A stretch of DNA of 64,000 nucleotides from Allolobophora icterica (GCA_963556255.1 OY744604.1:92105062-92169061); one strand, 5' to 3'; shown: positions 11,279 through 24,824, counted from the first letter of the stretch. Numbers and translations: made by a program. The notes: generated by a model not told the origin, from the sequence alone.

Positions 11279-12709
11279 TCATGTCATGTCGCCGTCGTCG
11301 CTTTGCGATGGTAGGCTACATGAATGGGTCAACATTGTCCAGCATTTCCTATCTCGTACTGCAGCCATTAGTCTGGTTCCAGATAGTCCAATCCATTTTA
11401 TAATGTTGTCAAACAAGGATATTCTTCGTCTGCCGCGGTTGCGAATCCCTTCTACAAGGCCTGTCATCAGGCTGCCTTCGATGTTGTCCTTCGGCTGCCG
11501 CATGATGTGTCCAAAGTACCTTAGCTTGCGGGTTCGGACGTGGTTCAGCAGTTCGCTTTTGGTCCTCGCCGGCTTGTATATTTGTTCGGTGGTCATCCTT
11601 TTTGTCCAGGGAATTCGTAGCAACTTTCTGATGCACTTGTTCTCGAATGCTTGGATGCGTTTCTCTTCTTCTTTCTTTAACGTCCAAGCCTCACATCCGT
11701 ATGTTGCTGTTGGCCATGCCAATGCCTTCATCATCCGTAATTTGGTGTCATTATGTGCTGACTTGTTCTTCCAAATTTTCATCAGTTTAACCATGACTGC
11801 CATTCCCATGGCCAGACTTGACTTAACATCGTCCTTGCAGTTCGCCTCTGCAGTCACCCTGCTCCCCAAGTACACAAAGGATTTTACTTGCTCCAGTCCT
11901 CCGTTGTCCACTTTTATCTCGAGTGTTTCTTCTATGCTCGTCATTACCTTCGTTTTTGTCGCGTTGATCAACATTCCATATTCTTTTGCTGCATTTTCGA
12001 CTCGACTCACAATTTTTTGTAATTCTCTTGACGATGTTGCCACTAACACGATGTCATCCGCGTACCTGAGATTGTTGATGGTCTTTCCACCAATCCTGAA
12101 TCCCCCAGTGAACCCAGATAGCGCTTTTCGCATCACCTGTTCTGCTAGTATATTAAACAGGCATGGCGAGAGGTTGCATCCTTGCCGGACTCCTTTTTTG
12201 ACTCTGAACCATTCTGAAGTGTGACCGTCGGTCCTGACATTGGCGTGTTGTTGTTTGTACAGACTTGGTAATAATTGTGTCAAATGGGGCGGAAACCCCA
12301 TTTCAAGCATGGTCAACCATAGTTGATTATGTCTGATCATATCGAAGGCCTTTGTGAAGTCGATAAAGCAAAGATACACCGGTTGATTTCTTTCTTTTGC
12401 TTTTTCTAGTATAATTCTCAGATTCACAATCTGGTCTCGTGTGCCTCTTTTTGGTCTGAACCCAGCTTGTTCCTGTGAAATCTCTTCTTCTAGTTTGAGC
12501 TGCATTCTTTCTAAGATCACGCGTAGTAGTATCTTGCTAGCATGCGAGACCAGAGCGATCGTTCTGTAGTTGCTGCATTGGAGCGGGTCTCCCTTCTTGG
12601 GGAGTGGGATAAATGTTGATTGCGTCCATTCTTCTGGCCAGACTGCGGTCTTCCATACTGCTACACAAATCTCGTGGAGTTTGGTCATTGTCATTTTCCC
12701 CCCCCCCAA
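11279..12709 (-). CDS. RTE LINE reverse transcriptase and C-terminal domain
   Basis: This 476-residue frame begins at the poly-C slip. It carries fingers and palm motifs in order: FIPLPKKGD and NYRTIALV (about 31-52), EQAGFRPKRGTRDQI (90), CFIDFTKAFDMI (120), KKGVRQGCNLSPCLFNI (171) and the catalytic RYADDIVLVA (216). The C-terminal part has FVYLGSRVT, YGCEAWTLKK and RKLRYFGHIMR with GRRRISLFDNI, all common in RTE/BovB-like proteins. No stop interrupts it. The + strand frame 11286-12224 is its shadow. Confidence 0.92.
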   Translation of the reverse strand: MGGGKMTMTKLHEICVAVWKTAVWPEEWTQSTFIPLPKKGDPLQCSNYRTIALVSHASKILLRVILERMQLKLEEEISQEQAGFRPKRGTRDQIVNLRIILEKAKERNQPVYLCFIDFTKAFDMIRHNQLWLTMLEMGFPPHLTQLLPSLYKQQHANVRTDGHTSEWFRVKKGVRQGCNLSPCLFNILAEQVMRKALSGFTGGFRIGGKTINNLRYADDIVLVATSSRELQKIVSRVENAAKEYGMLINATKTKVMTSIEETLEIKVDNGGLEQVKSFVYLGSRVTAEANCKDDVKSSLAMGMAVMVKLMKIWKNKSAHNDTKLRMMKALAWPTATYGCEAWTLKKEEEKRIQAFENKCIRKLLRIPWTKRMTTEQIYKPARTKSELLNHVRTRKLRYFGHIMRQPKDNIEGSLMTGLVEGIRNRGRRRISLFDNIIKWIGLSGTRLMAAVRDRKCWTMLTHSCSLPSQSDDGDMT

Positions 12710-14225
12710 ACCTGAGTAGTTCTACTGCTACATCATCCGGGCCTGGTGCCTTACGTGTTGCCGACTTCAAAACTGCTCTTCTGATTTCATCTATCAATGG
12801 TGGTGGTTCTGTCTCTTGTGTGTCAATTTCTATTTTTGTGTTTTCATCTTCGTCATCGTATAGTTCTTCGCAGTATTCTTTCCATCTCTGGTTTACTTTC
12901 TCCGGTTCGACTAATTTCTTGCCGGTGTTGTCCTTTATAGCCGTAGTGCGGGGGCGAAATGATCCAGTCAGTTGCCTTACCGTCTGAGAAACAATTCTGC
13001 TGTTTCCTTTTCTTGCATTTTCCTCAAGCTCGTTGCATAATGTGTCCAACTCCTCCTGTTTGTCCTGTCGCAATCGTTTCTGTACCTCGGTTCGTAGCTT
13101 CTTGTATTCTGAAGGTGATGTCGTCTTGACCTCTCGCTTCTTTCTTATTAGGTCGAAGGTGTCATTGGAGATCCAGTTCTTACGTTTTTGATGATCTTTC
13201 TGTAGTGTCGCCTTAGCAGCCCCCATGGTTACGTCCTTTAGCTGTCGCCATAGTTCGTCTGGTGTGCATGGTTCATCGATTCCTTCTAGTTCCTGGAATC
13301 TGTTTGTCACTTCGAGTTGGTACTGGTGTGCATCTTGCTCGTTTCTCAGCTTCTCCAGATCTAGAAGGAGTGGTCTGTCGCCTCGTTTCTTTTTGAACCT
13401 TAGCTGCATTGTCAGTACCACTAGATTGTGATCAGAATCACAGTCTGCTCCGAGATATGTGCGTGCGTTATTAATTGATTGTCTCCAGTGTCTGCTAATC
13501 AGTATGTAGTCACTTTGGGTTCTGGTAGTTCCATTCGGGCTCTTCCAGGTATATCTGTGCCTGTTGTGCAGTCGGGAAAGCGTGTTGGCGATAACCAGTT
13601 TGTGTTCCGCACAGAAATCCACCAGTATCTGCCCTCTATCATTTCTCTCCCCGTGTCCATACTTTCCAAGTACATCAGACTCTATTGCATTTTCTCCTAC
13701 TCGAGCGTTGAAATCGCCTGTGATTAAGAGTATGTTTCTTCTGGGAACTTCCGTGATCGCGTGCTCTAGATCGCGGTAGAACTGCTCATTCTCTTCGTCT
13801 GGTTTATCAGCTGTTGGTGCATAACCCTGAATTATCGTCACGTCTCTTGGTTTGGATGCGAACGTGGCCGATATGACTCTATTGCTTAGTGGGTTGTACG
13901 ACGTCAAGCATGAGGAGATGTTCTTCCCTATCCAGATGGCCACTCCATGGTGTTCACGTTGCTCTCTGCCTGAGTAAATCACCGTATGTCCATCCAGCGT
14001 TTTAAAGTGGCCGGAACCTGACCACTTGGTTTCCGATAGTCCACATATCTTGATATCCAGTCTTTCCATTTCCTTCCCAAGTATCGACAGCTTACCTAAT
14101 GAATTGAGCCCTCTCACATTCCATTGTCCTATCCTGGTGCGCTGTCTGCCGTTTAACTGGTGTCTTTTTTGTCCAACTAGGTTCGAGATATTACAGCTGT
14201 TTAACGATGTTCTAAATCTCCCCAT
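12537..14225 (-). CDS. RTE LINE ORF, AP-type endonuclease and start of reverse transcriptase
   Basis: This 562-residue frame has the full order of endonuclease motifs: GQWNVRGLNS at about residue 33, ICGLSETKW at 60, GYAPTAD at 134, LLITGDFNARVG at 165, RYTWKSPNG with QSDYILISR at 223-243, and CDSDHNLVV near 262. The Asp/His and Glu residues expected for catalysis are present. After a linker it enters the RT at RKAPGPDDVAVELL (near 490). It then passes a run of ten C (12698-12707 on + strand) and goes out of frame, ending in unrelated residues. The RT continues in the next frame (11279-12709). One slip in the homopolymer run therefore explains the break. It may equally be a sequencing error. 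Confidence 0.88.
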   Translation of the reverse strand: MGRFRTSLNSCNISNLVGQKRHQLNGRQRTRIGQWNVRGLNSLGKLSILGKEMERLDIKICGLSETKWSGSGHFKTLDGHTVIYSGREQREHHGVAIWIGKNISSCLTSYNPLSNRVISATFASKPRDVTIIQGYAPTADKPDEENEQFYRDLEHAITEVPRRNILLITGDFNARVGENAIESDVLGKYGHGERNDRGQILVDFCAEHKLVIANTLSRLHNRHRYTWKSPNGTTRTQSDYILISRHWRQSINNARTYLGADCDSDHNLVVLTMQLRFKKKRGDRPLLLDLEKLRNEQDAHQYQLEVTNRFQELEGIDEPCTPDELWRQLKDVTMGAAKATLQKDHQKRKNWISNDTFDLIRKKREVKTTSPSEYKKLRTEVQKRLRQDKQEELDTLCNELEENARKGNSRIVSQTVRQLTGSFRPRTTAIKDNTGKKLVEPEKVNQRWKEYCEELYDDEDENTKIEIDTQETEPPPLIDEIRRAVLKSATRKAPGPDDVAVELLRFGGGENDNDQTPRDLCSSMEDRSLARRMDAINIYPTPQEGRPAPMQQLQNDRSGLAC

Positions 14226-14250
14226 GTCTGTCTGTTACGGAAAACAAGTC

Positions 14251-14306
14251 GTTTTGTAATGAAAACATGAAACTAAAAAATGAAAATATTGAACTTAACG
14301 CAACAG
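14251..14306 (+). other. intron remnant before first visible CUB exon
   Basis: About 56 bp of host intron lie between the RTE 5' end and the exon. The acceptor is ...CGCAACAG|ATC. The exon that should precede it (first half of this CUB domain, ending in phase 0) is not visible anywhere between 1 and 14306. Confidence 0.6.
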
Positions 14307-14472
14307 ATCAGTTGTCCTACCAATTCGAGCTTTTCTCAAAGGCAATACTCAGGACATACGTTACCTCAACCTCTTTCAATCCCGTGGTGCAGTCAGGCAA
14401 GTCTCTACTTCGACACCGACACCGACACGGTCTACTCTGGATTCAGCATCGATTACTACGTCAGTGACGGAG
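14307..14472 (+). CDS. CUB1 second-half exon (exon A)
   Basis: Acceptor AACAG|ATC and donor GGAG|GTAAAG bound 166 bp that read ISCPTNSSFSQRQYSGH at the start and FSIDYYVSDG at the end. It is the same length as exon E and clearly its paralogue. Starts in phase 0, ends in phase 1. Its partner first-half exon was not found. Confidence 0.85.
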
Positions 14473-17400
14473 GTAAAGAAAATGAATAGCAATTGTAAAA
14501 ATACAGTTCTCTACTATTTAGTTTTTCTTGTTTTTTTAAATAAATTACACAAAGGTGTGTGCCATTTCTTATATAGCCTTTTATTTTATAGAGCATAGGC
14601 CGCATTGGCAGTCAGGCCCATCTATCGCTTTATGCGCTACGAACCCTGGTAGCGCATCAACGCTGCGCATGGTCTGACTCTCGGCTGTTCGCTGCAGTAA
14701 GGAATATTCAGGGACATGACTTTGTCCTGCATAATCTGCTGCCACCTATCAAACGCACAGGCCACTACCTGCGCCCACGAGCTAACGACCTTGAAATACC
14801 GATCGCTGATAGCTTGGCTAGAAAAACGTTCATCATCAAGATGCTTTATGAAGCGCCTTAGCATACGCAATAGGTAAAAAAACAATATAAATTGGGGATA
14901 TCTGAGACAAATATTAGCAGCTAACATTAACATATTATTAGATGTATATTATGATCTGTATTAAACACGTTAAAGTTGCTGTAACCAAAATGCCGTTTGC
15001 AATTTATTGGTTCCAATAAAGAATATTCTATTCAATTCTGTTATATTCTATTATATTCTATTCTATTATGGCTTATCTTAGAGTTTCATCTCAGATCGTT
15101 CCATTTATGGAGCAGTCTTATGAGTTCGAACAAAGTGTCAACGAAAGTATGGTTCGAAGAAAAGGGAGCATAGAAATTAGAAAGTTCAGAACCCATAAGT
15201 GTGGATGAAGTTACGTAGCAGTAGGCAATTCGAGCCCAGACGAAAAACCTGGACAGTCTTGAAGTGGTTTCAGCCAACAATTACAGTGAAGTTCTACGAT
15301 CAAGCGACCGACTGCTGGTTAATGCATATCCTGAATAAACAAGGTGGACTGATGATTCTTCTAACACACATCTCTATATACATAAGTTACGCACCAACCA
15401 CTGGCGTAAAGTTGACCAAAATATTGGGGGATTTAGCTATTTTTCTGCACGTGTTGCATTGAATGTACAGTCCATCTCAATTATTGGGGGAGCACGTGCC
15501 TCGGCTGCCCTCCCAGAGTATCCGCCTATGGTACCAACCGATGCACATGCTGCGTACGATAACTATATACATGTACATACATCAATGCCTGCGTAAGTAC
15601 GTGCATGCCATACATGCATACATAAAAAATACAAATACATATATGCCTGCGTGCAATCACATAATTATATACACACATACACGCAAGCATACACACAGAG
15701 TACATGCATACGAGCGTACATACCATTTCTGCAAACACTTCTTTTGAATCATCAGGCTGTGGCAATACCGTGTACACCGGTTCCGTTGGAAGTATAACAT
15801 CTCCGAATTATCCGAGTAACTACACCTACTACCAGAACTGTAGTAACATCATCTGGGCCCCACAACGAAGCCACTTTCATCTGAATTTTCGATATATCTT
15901 AATGCGCAGTGGTGAAGGGTGTCCATGTGACTGGGTCGAGGTAATTAATAGCTTCACATGATTAGATGAAAAGAATTACTTCGGTTTGCTATATATATAA
16001 TCGCGCGAGTTTATTTTACATTTGTTTGTCCTCTAAGGTTTAAATCTTTCTGCAAATTTCCTCATTGTCACCTTTCTAAGTCATGTGCCTCGCCAATTTA
16101 CAGATGAATATTATCTGTCAGGAATTGCAGTTTATGGATTTTTTGCATTTAAATAATGTCTTCATATAGCGACATAAAGATAATGAAATAATAGTGTTTC
16201 GTTGGGTCACTTAACACAGTGAAAATTCGAGCACGCAGAAAAAGTGAAATCTTAATTTATGATGCTTGTTATTTACTACTCTTTGAGATAGACTGACATA
16301 TTTCCCACAGAATAAATCTGATTGAAATCATAAACATGTGATGTTTTAAATTGCACCCTTTTTACATCCAATTCTGTTAGATGCTCTGTCATCATTTGTT
16401 GTTTCGTCTCTCCATCGAAATATTTTGGTTAAATTACAACAATCGAATAAACGAATTATTTTCTTAATAATATTTTAGGTCTGTTGCCTCGACAACAACC
16501 CATCTTCCAAACAAAGATTTTGTTTAGACTATGGCTACCCCGTTGACTTCTACCACTGCACTCAAGTTCTTGTTTGGTTCCACAGCGATGGTTATAACGA
16601 TGGCTATTACAACGAGCATGGATTTGACCTGGAATACAATGTCTATCCGGAGTTGGGTTAGTTCAAATATATAAGACACGATTTAAGTAATGTAAATATA
16701 CGCGAAAGATAGACCTAATTAATATTGATTTATAGGGATGCCAGGCAGCATAGGCCTCCAGGTAAAAATCTGCGCTACAAAGTTACAAGTACTCCTTCAT
16801 CCAAGTTACTGTTTAATAGCAATTACTGTACCATGCATCATTACATGAATTGTGGAAATTGCGAATATAAATTTGGAATTGAAATATCTGCATTTTCTCT
16901 CCTATTATATTGTACTAGCTGGTTTACCCGGCGTTGCCCGGGTTTCGGAAATAGTTGAGTGAAAGTTTCAATCCCTCTAAAGAAACCGTACCTGTAGCAC
17001 CACCACCACCACCACCACCACCACCACCACCACCACCACCACCACCACCACCACCACCACCACCACCACCACCACCACCACCACCACCACCACCACCACC
17101 ACTTTAGTTGAGTGAAAGTTTCAATCCCTCTGGAGAATCCGTACTGTAGCTGCGGTTTAATGAGTGAAAGGTTCAATCCCTCTAGCGAATCCGTACCTGT
17201 AGCACCACCACCACCACCACCACCACGCCCGGTTTAGTTGAGTGAAAGTTTCAATCCCTCTAGCGAATCCGTACCTGTAGCACCACCACCACCACCACCA
17301 CTTTAGTTGAGTGAAAGTTTCAATCCCTCTAGCGATTCCGTACTTAGCCGCGGTTTAGTTGAGTGAAAGTTTAAATCCCTCTAGCGAATCCGTACCTGTA

Positions 17401-20400
17401 GCACCACCACCACCACCATCACCACCACCACGCCCGGTTTAGTTGAGTGAAAGTTTCAATCCCTGTGGCGAATCCGTACCTGTACCACCACCACCACCAC
17501 CACCACCACCACCACCACCACCACCACCACCACCACCACCACCACCACCACCACCAGTTAAAGTTAAGTGAAATCCCTACGGCTGCGCCATCTGGCGAAT
17601 CTTTAGAAATCCGTCCTGGTGACAGAGAATAATCTTCTCGGGTGGCGCCATCTGGTGACTGAAAATAGGTCGACTCGAATGTGTAAAAAGTCGGATTTTG
17701 GAGAGTTTTTTGTCCGGGACACCATAGAAGCGGTCAAAAGGTGGACGCGAAGCCTCACACTGGGTGTGTAATGCCCACCCCGAGACAGCAGTGAAGGTTT
17801 AAAGTGAAAAGCTCGAAAGCTGTCGAAATGCATTCCGGTCTAAGATCGCGTGCTACAGACAGAAGGACAGACAGATTCTTTGCTTTATATATATAGATAT
17901 AAAAAATAAGATCTTTACAACATAGGCTATAATTACTCGTGTATACATATAATTATACATATATAGAATATATATTGAAATTTCTGGGAAGTACCAAAGT
18001 TCAAATGCGGATTACTCATTTGCAAGTGTTTTTAGGCTTAATAAAGTTAATAAGGGTTAATGGTAAATTTTATCCTATTTGTACGACTCTACATGAACTG
18101 TCCAGAAGCATGGTCCGAGGCCCATAGATCATTTAGCTGTGACACTAACGCAATAAGTGCAATCCACAGCTCACTCTTAATAAGAGTGATTTTAGTTAAC
18201 GATAACGTAAATGTTTATTAAAAAATAAAATGATTTCGTTAACGATAACTATAACTGTAGCTAAAAATATCATTAACTAGAACTATAACTGTAACCAAAA
18301 TAACACGAAAATTCATCGTTTTTTTCGTTAAAAAATGCAACATCGACAAACGTGAAAATGGGCTACAACTAATAGCCTATGTTCGCCTCGGATTTTGGAT
18401 TTGTGAATTAACCATGGAAGTAGTGCCATTTTTTAAAATCAAATTTTATTATTTTGGAAACGTTTCTATAGCGACTGCGAACCAAGTTGACTAGCGCAAA
18501 TTCGCAACCTTTGATCACTAAGCAAATTCTGTAACGCGTCTTAATGTCAACAGCTGCTGCTTCTGTCGGCAATTTCGATTAGCCTTATTGTAATTAAGTA
18601 GGCCTACTAACGAAGATAAAAAATCTAGTAACTATGACTATTATTGTAAATAAAAAAGACTAACTATAACTGTAACTATAACTAAAGTTAAAAATCTGGG
18701 ACTAACATTGCCATTGTAAATCTGTAAACATACAAAATATAGGCATAATATAGAATAACCTCACAAAAGCAAGCACAGAAAAAAATGCATATATTATAAG
18801 TTCAACAGACTCTTCCCAGAAACCAATGAAGGTCCAACCAATCATTCTTATCCCATATGGTAACAGAAGAACTGTCACCACAGTAGTGTTAGTGTAATTC
18901 TGCTTTTTTAAACAAAGACTATATTTATATTTATACCTGAAATAAAATAAAAAAATATCTGTGAAATATTCAAAATAAGTTATATGGATGGCCATGATGG
19001 TGTCTTGACCATTTGTTACATTTAATTGTGAAGCTAGTATTCACCTCTGCATGCATAGATTGGGTTGCTTTTTGAGTTTCTTGATTGTGTGCAGTTCTAT
19101 ATAAAAAAGCTTGGTGCATAATCCGGATGATCTTTAGCATTCCACGGTTCACCTGAAAAAGTATTGTTCAAAACAAATTATTACAATAAAATACAACTAA
19201 AGATATAAAGCGCGCTTTAACCAGATAGGTCTTGCACAAGAGCTCATTGCGTTACATTCCTGTAGTCATAGTGCAATGTGAAAAGATGAGTTTTTAATTT
19301 TATGTTAAATTGAATGACAGATCTGATGTGCATTGACGGACTGTAGTTGGAAGACTATTCCATTCTGTGGGTCCTGAGACCGAGAAGACACGACAACCAA
19401 ACTTCCAGTTGGTGCGATGTATTGCATAATCCCCTCGCATGACCAATCGGAGTCCTTAGAAATTTAAAGCAGAACATGGAGTGACCATGGATGTCGTGTA
19501 CAAGGGAGAGGTTTCAGAGTGGATAATGGCACATGAGGAGGGAGACTTTGAAGGCAAAACGGAAACAGACGGGAAGCCAGTGTAGTTGTTTCAGGGATGT
19601 TGATATATATGATATGATCTCTAGGACCATTTACTAGACGATTGGCGTGTGGAGAACAGATGATAGAGGTTGTAGTGTCGATGAGGGAAGACCGGCTAGG
19701 ACATAGATGCAGTAGTCAAGGCAAGAGATGATTAGGGCTTTTGATAAATGCGGTTAAGAACGCATCATTAATGTATATGCATTTGTAATTAGTAATTATT
19801 GATCCATACAATCACCATAATTCTCGTTAAACATAGGCTCCCTACTTTCTAAAATGCAGTAGGTATTAGATTGACAACACAACAACCTGTAACGAAATCG
19901 TCCGAACAACATAGACATATTCTGTGTTAGAATTTGGCTCCCAAGTACGTCCGTCCGTTGTTTTTCTCTTGCACCGTACAGCCCACAGCCGTCTGCGTTC
20001 CGGGTCTCTAGAAACTGACGAAAACTGGATAAAGCGAGAGCACGAGCGACCTTGTACATACTTGCAAAGTCCGTAGCTGCAGGATTTGGGAAACAGTTTC
20101 TGACTAATTATTTATTTAGACTGTCCATAATTTATTTTAATCCTATAATTATGTCCTTAATTGTAAATCGCTAAAAAAAAGTCTATAGCGATGTCATGTG
20201 CTGTATTTACTTCTGCTCTGATCCAAGTCGTCCTCTGTAAGCACCCGGATGTCACTTTTCTAAACATAGACGGCCACAATCATCGCCTGCGATGAATCAG
20301 AAAAGACGAGCTCTGATTGGCTGACGCGTTGCTGTTTCATATCCCTTCCAATGTTAGGCCCAGGAAAAATCATTAGCTATAACTGTTACTGCAACTATAT

Positions 20401-23400
20401 AAAATAAAATCTGTAGGGAGAATTACACAGACTCTTACTAATGGAATTTCTTTTCTTAATGACAATTAACATCGATAAAGCAATCGGTTAGAGCTCCTCT
20501 GATCACATTTTCCTAAAATGGCGCTATCCATGTTTCTGAAGAATGACTTATAGGACGATTTAACCACATCAGAATTATGAGAAAGACTTAAAGAAACAGT
20601 TTAGACCTAACTTACTTATCGTCCTAGGCTGCGGTGAAGAATCTTACTACGACTCTGGAGTCATCAGTTCGCCCAACTACCCTGGGTTTTACAGTGACAG
20701 TCTCTACTGCGATTACAACATCTTCACTAGATCGTCATCCGGGTCGATTGCTATAATTTTCCAAACGTTCAACACCGAAGAGTGCTGCGATTATGTGACA
20801 GTTAGTATATTTTCACATTGCACTTTGTTTTCCAAGGTATTATATATTTTTCCAGAGAATTGTTTTTTTCAGAGAATTCGCAGTTTGTTTTTCTTCAGAG
20901 TACTTGTACTTCATTCTATTGCAATTTGTATACTTGCTTGTCGCAATGCTTTCAAGCTTAGAAGTGGCATAGTATCAATACTGTAGTGTACATCCAACAA
21001 CTTTTACTGCAGTGCCTGTATCATAACACCAAAGATTTCTGATTCGTATAGTCTCCGACAATTACAATTACTCGCCTATTAAATGCATTTTACACTGTAA
21101 AATAAGCACAGCAAGCAAATATTTTATCTTTTCATTAGTATCTGTATATATGTAGGTTCAAGGGCGGATCCAGAGGGGGCCAATCCGGCCATGGACCCCC
21201 ATTTGAAAATTTTCCTTATTTACACAGGCGTTTTATGGGCGTTTTATGATGTTTACACAGGCGTGCCCCCCCCCGTAGGCGTGGATGAGTCAAATGTACA
21301 CAGGACGTGGGTCCCGTAGATATGTAGATATAGACTGAAGACATTAAAAAGGTTAATGACTAAAAAAAGGTCATCAACTTTTTTTTGGAGATGGTAGGTA
21401 AAATTTTTGGCTCCCCTGACAGACCTTCTGGATCCGCCCCTGTGTCGGTTTGTAATGTATCACAGGACTAGAACCGATGATATAAGAACCCACTCGTGGA
21501 AATAATATCCTAGATCGTTTATTTGTATCAAGACCCTGCTAGGGTCAAATCAAAATGCTCGATTCAATAATTTAATCTGACCACAAGGCCATCATCGCTT
21601 CAGCGGAACCACTGTTACAGGCCGTAACAAAATCCACACACGGACAAATTATCGAAGAATAACTCCGACGCAGCAAGCCTACGGTCCATCAAGACGGAAT
21701 TAGAAATTTACCAAGCTGCAGACTGCTTGGGATACCTTTTACAAGCTCGCTCATGGTCTGCGTTTCAGTTTTATCCAATCCGAACTGTGACAATCACGTC
21801 GTCACATCCCTCCTTCTGTAGGCCTACACCCGAAATCAAGAATCTACTTAGGACTAAAAATAGGCTTATGCGAGCTGGACACACAGCCTCAGCCGTCGCT
21901 TCCAGAATAAGTAAATGCATCCAACGCAAAACAATGCTAGTCTAAGAGATTTTGAATATACGAGTAGCTTGAGAGAACTATGGGCTAAAGTCAATACTCT
22001 AACAGGCAACAAATGAAAGGAGCAGAGTACAAAATACTAAAATTACAGCTGAAGAACTAAAAACCTACTTTGCACAAACGTAGACCGATAACCCTTAATT
22101 CTGACTAGAAAACTAACACTAAACAACACTGAGTTTATCACTGAGGTCGATATGGTTCGGCATTTCACACTTGCACAAAAGCTTCAAGAACTAACGATCC
22201 CGGACAACATCTACAACAGTACTGGATACTTAACTTCCTTTAACCTCGTTCTCGCACAAGTCGATTCGCTGGCCTATCCTCCATTGTCGCATGCATCAAC
22301 TCGTCAGTCATCCAGGGTTCAGGTATGGGCCGATCGCCTTAATAACAAATGCATCGAGGGGTCATCCATATATTACGTACGCAAAAATCCGGGAAATTGG
22401 ACCCCCTGTTCGCAAGCGTACTTTCGTCCACCCCCGCGTACGTACGCTTGACGCACCCCCCCCCCCAGACCAGCTGCAGAAAGTGTCTCGGCAGCGACTG
22501 TCTGCACTTTAGGCCAGATTGCAGGATGAGTGAGGGCCAATATAGACAAATTATAGGTGTCTCGTTCACAGCACAGAATAACTGCACATGGCTTTCATAT
22601 AATGTAATAAAATACCATCGGACGACTATAGGACAATACAGAGTTATAAATAGGTTAATGTGGACGTCTTAATTAGAAATTTATTTTGCGTACGTACACA
22701 TTTTGTCCCCCACCCCGTTCGGACCCGTACGCAAAATGGCCTAAATCCGACCCCCGTACGTAATATGTGGATGGCCCCAATCCGTTACATCCAGAAAACT
22801 CGATGGCCAAATATGCGGATCATACCTCCCTGCTTCAATGTAACTAACCATACAATCAGAGCTAGCACGTATCGCAGATTCGGCTCACAGACATAATCTG
22901 CGGCTGAACCAAAGTAAATCTCTCGAGATGATAATTCCACGAGCCAGACGCAAAACCATTCCTCAACCTCAGAAAGAACTTAAGAGAGTCGACTCTATGA
23001 ACAGCCTTGGTCCTTCCTTGGAGTCTACAATGTCTGGTAATCTCAAAGCGGAGGCTCATGTTAGCGCAACCTTTGCACCTTGTGCTAGATCATTATATGC
23101 TTTGAGAGTACTAAAACATAGTGGACTCTCCAATGAAGCTCTTCAAGAAGTTACGAGAGCAACAACCCTGGCCAAACTTTCATATGCTATCCCAGCGTGG
23201 TGGGGATTAACGTCATCATCAGTTCGCTTCAGATTAGAACGATTTATCATTAGGTTGCGGAGAATGAAATTTGTCAACGAATAACAACTGACTATAGCTG
23301 ACCTTACGAATTCTGCTGATTGACGATTATTTACATCTATTAAGAACAATGAAGATCACGGCCTCTTTTACGACCAGTCCATAAAACTGTACAGTACATT

Positions 23401-24756
23401 CACTGCGTCCACAGAATCACCAGTACTGTCTTCCAGTTAAAGATAATAGGCCTAGAGACTATTTCCCGAACACTATGCTCAACATTATCAATCAATCAAT
23501 CAATCTTTTATTTCGAAGTAGTACATGCATGCTAACAAATCAGTGTACAATCAGAGTGAAAAACAGCTAGAAAAAAACTAAATTCAGTGTCCAAGTTCAA
23601 CTCTATGTTGTAATCAGTTTTATCACAGTAACCAGTATCAAGGCATTATTCGAAATGCGAGGAGATGAAGCTGGAGCAGCTTATCGAGTCATCCCCGCTT
23701 ATTGATACTTTAATCAATTTTTACGATATATAGTAAGCATAAAAGTTCATTAGGACATATTGGTTTAATCAATCCTAATATTCACAGGTTAGCAGTATTG
23801 CTCAATTAGGGATGATTTAAGAGCAGATTTAAAGATAACATAATTTCGTAAGTTACGAATATCAGCGCTAATAGCATTCCATATTTTGGGGCCAGCTATT
23901 CTAAAAGTGAATTGTCGAGTTTTGGTGCTGCAAGTCCCAGTCCGGTAGTTGTGTCTGAACCTAGTATTATAGACATGAACTGTGGCATTCTTGATAAAGT
24001 AACCAGCAAACAGTGTTGGAATGGTCCCGGCATGATGCCTGAACATCAGGAGTCCATGCTGGAGCTTATAGATGTCATATATGGTAAGCAGCTTAAGTGA
24101 CTTAAATAAGCTCCCACTCTCTGCATAGTATTGGAACCCACAGATCATTCTGACGGCCTTTTTTTGAAGAATTAGAAGGGGTCGGAGTTTCGTCTTATAC
24201 CCACCTGCCCAAATGACATTGTAATAGTTTAGATAAGGCAACACTAATGCAGTATATAACAACTTAAGAGATGTGGCCGGCAATATACATTTAAGTTTAT
24301 ATATTATACCAATTATTTTGGATACCTTGTTAGTAACATGTTCAATATGTGTAGACCAGGAGAGATCCTCATTGATAATAACACCCAGAAATTTTACATG
24401 AGTTACACGACATAGCTCAGCATTATCAATTTTAATCATAGGGATAGAAAAATCTGCTATTCGTTTTCTTCTTGTTTTAAATAGAACATAGTTGGATTTT
24501 TTTACATTTAATGATAAGAGATTTACTTGAAACCACGAGGTTCTTGGTTCATTGAGCGGAAGAGATCCACATAAGTCTTCCCAATTAAGAATGCAGAAGT
24601 ATCATCAGCAAACAAGATTAACTTCAGTTTGTGGGAACAATTAGTAACATCTAGGCCTGCTCCTCAAAACTCTGTCTAACTTTGTTACATGCTGCGGTTT
24701 GTCAGCATGTGTTTACTTTATAAACAATAAACGAATATCATCATCATCATCATCAG

Positions 24757-24824
<68 letters not shown>

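Larger units (their letters stand above)
11272..14250 (-). mobile_element. nearly full-length RTE-clade LINE
   Basis: The element spans an endonuclease plus reverse transcriptase reading on the minus strand, with a very short 3' UTR: the stop at 11279 runs straight into an ACATG-type pentamer tail (11272-11289). Short simple-repeat tails and a single EN-RT protein are features of RTE elements. It lies wholly within the intron or upstream region of the CUB gene and its 5' end stops about 50 bp before the first visible CUB exon. Confidence 0.88.

Noticed and set aside
11286..12224. 312-codon + strand frame
   Set aside because: It is the antisense shadow of the RTE reverse transcriptase.
16841..17176. 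Minus-strand frame with a long tryptophan run, and a + strand frame with a long histidine run at 17447-17632
   Set aside because: Both are translations of the (CAC)n minisatellite and have no other coding support.
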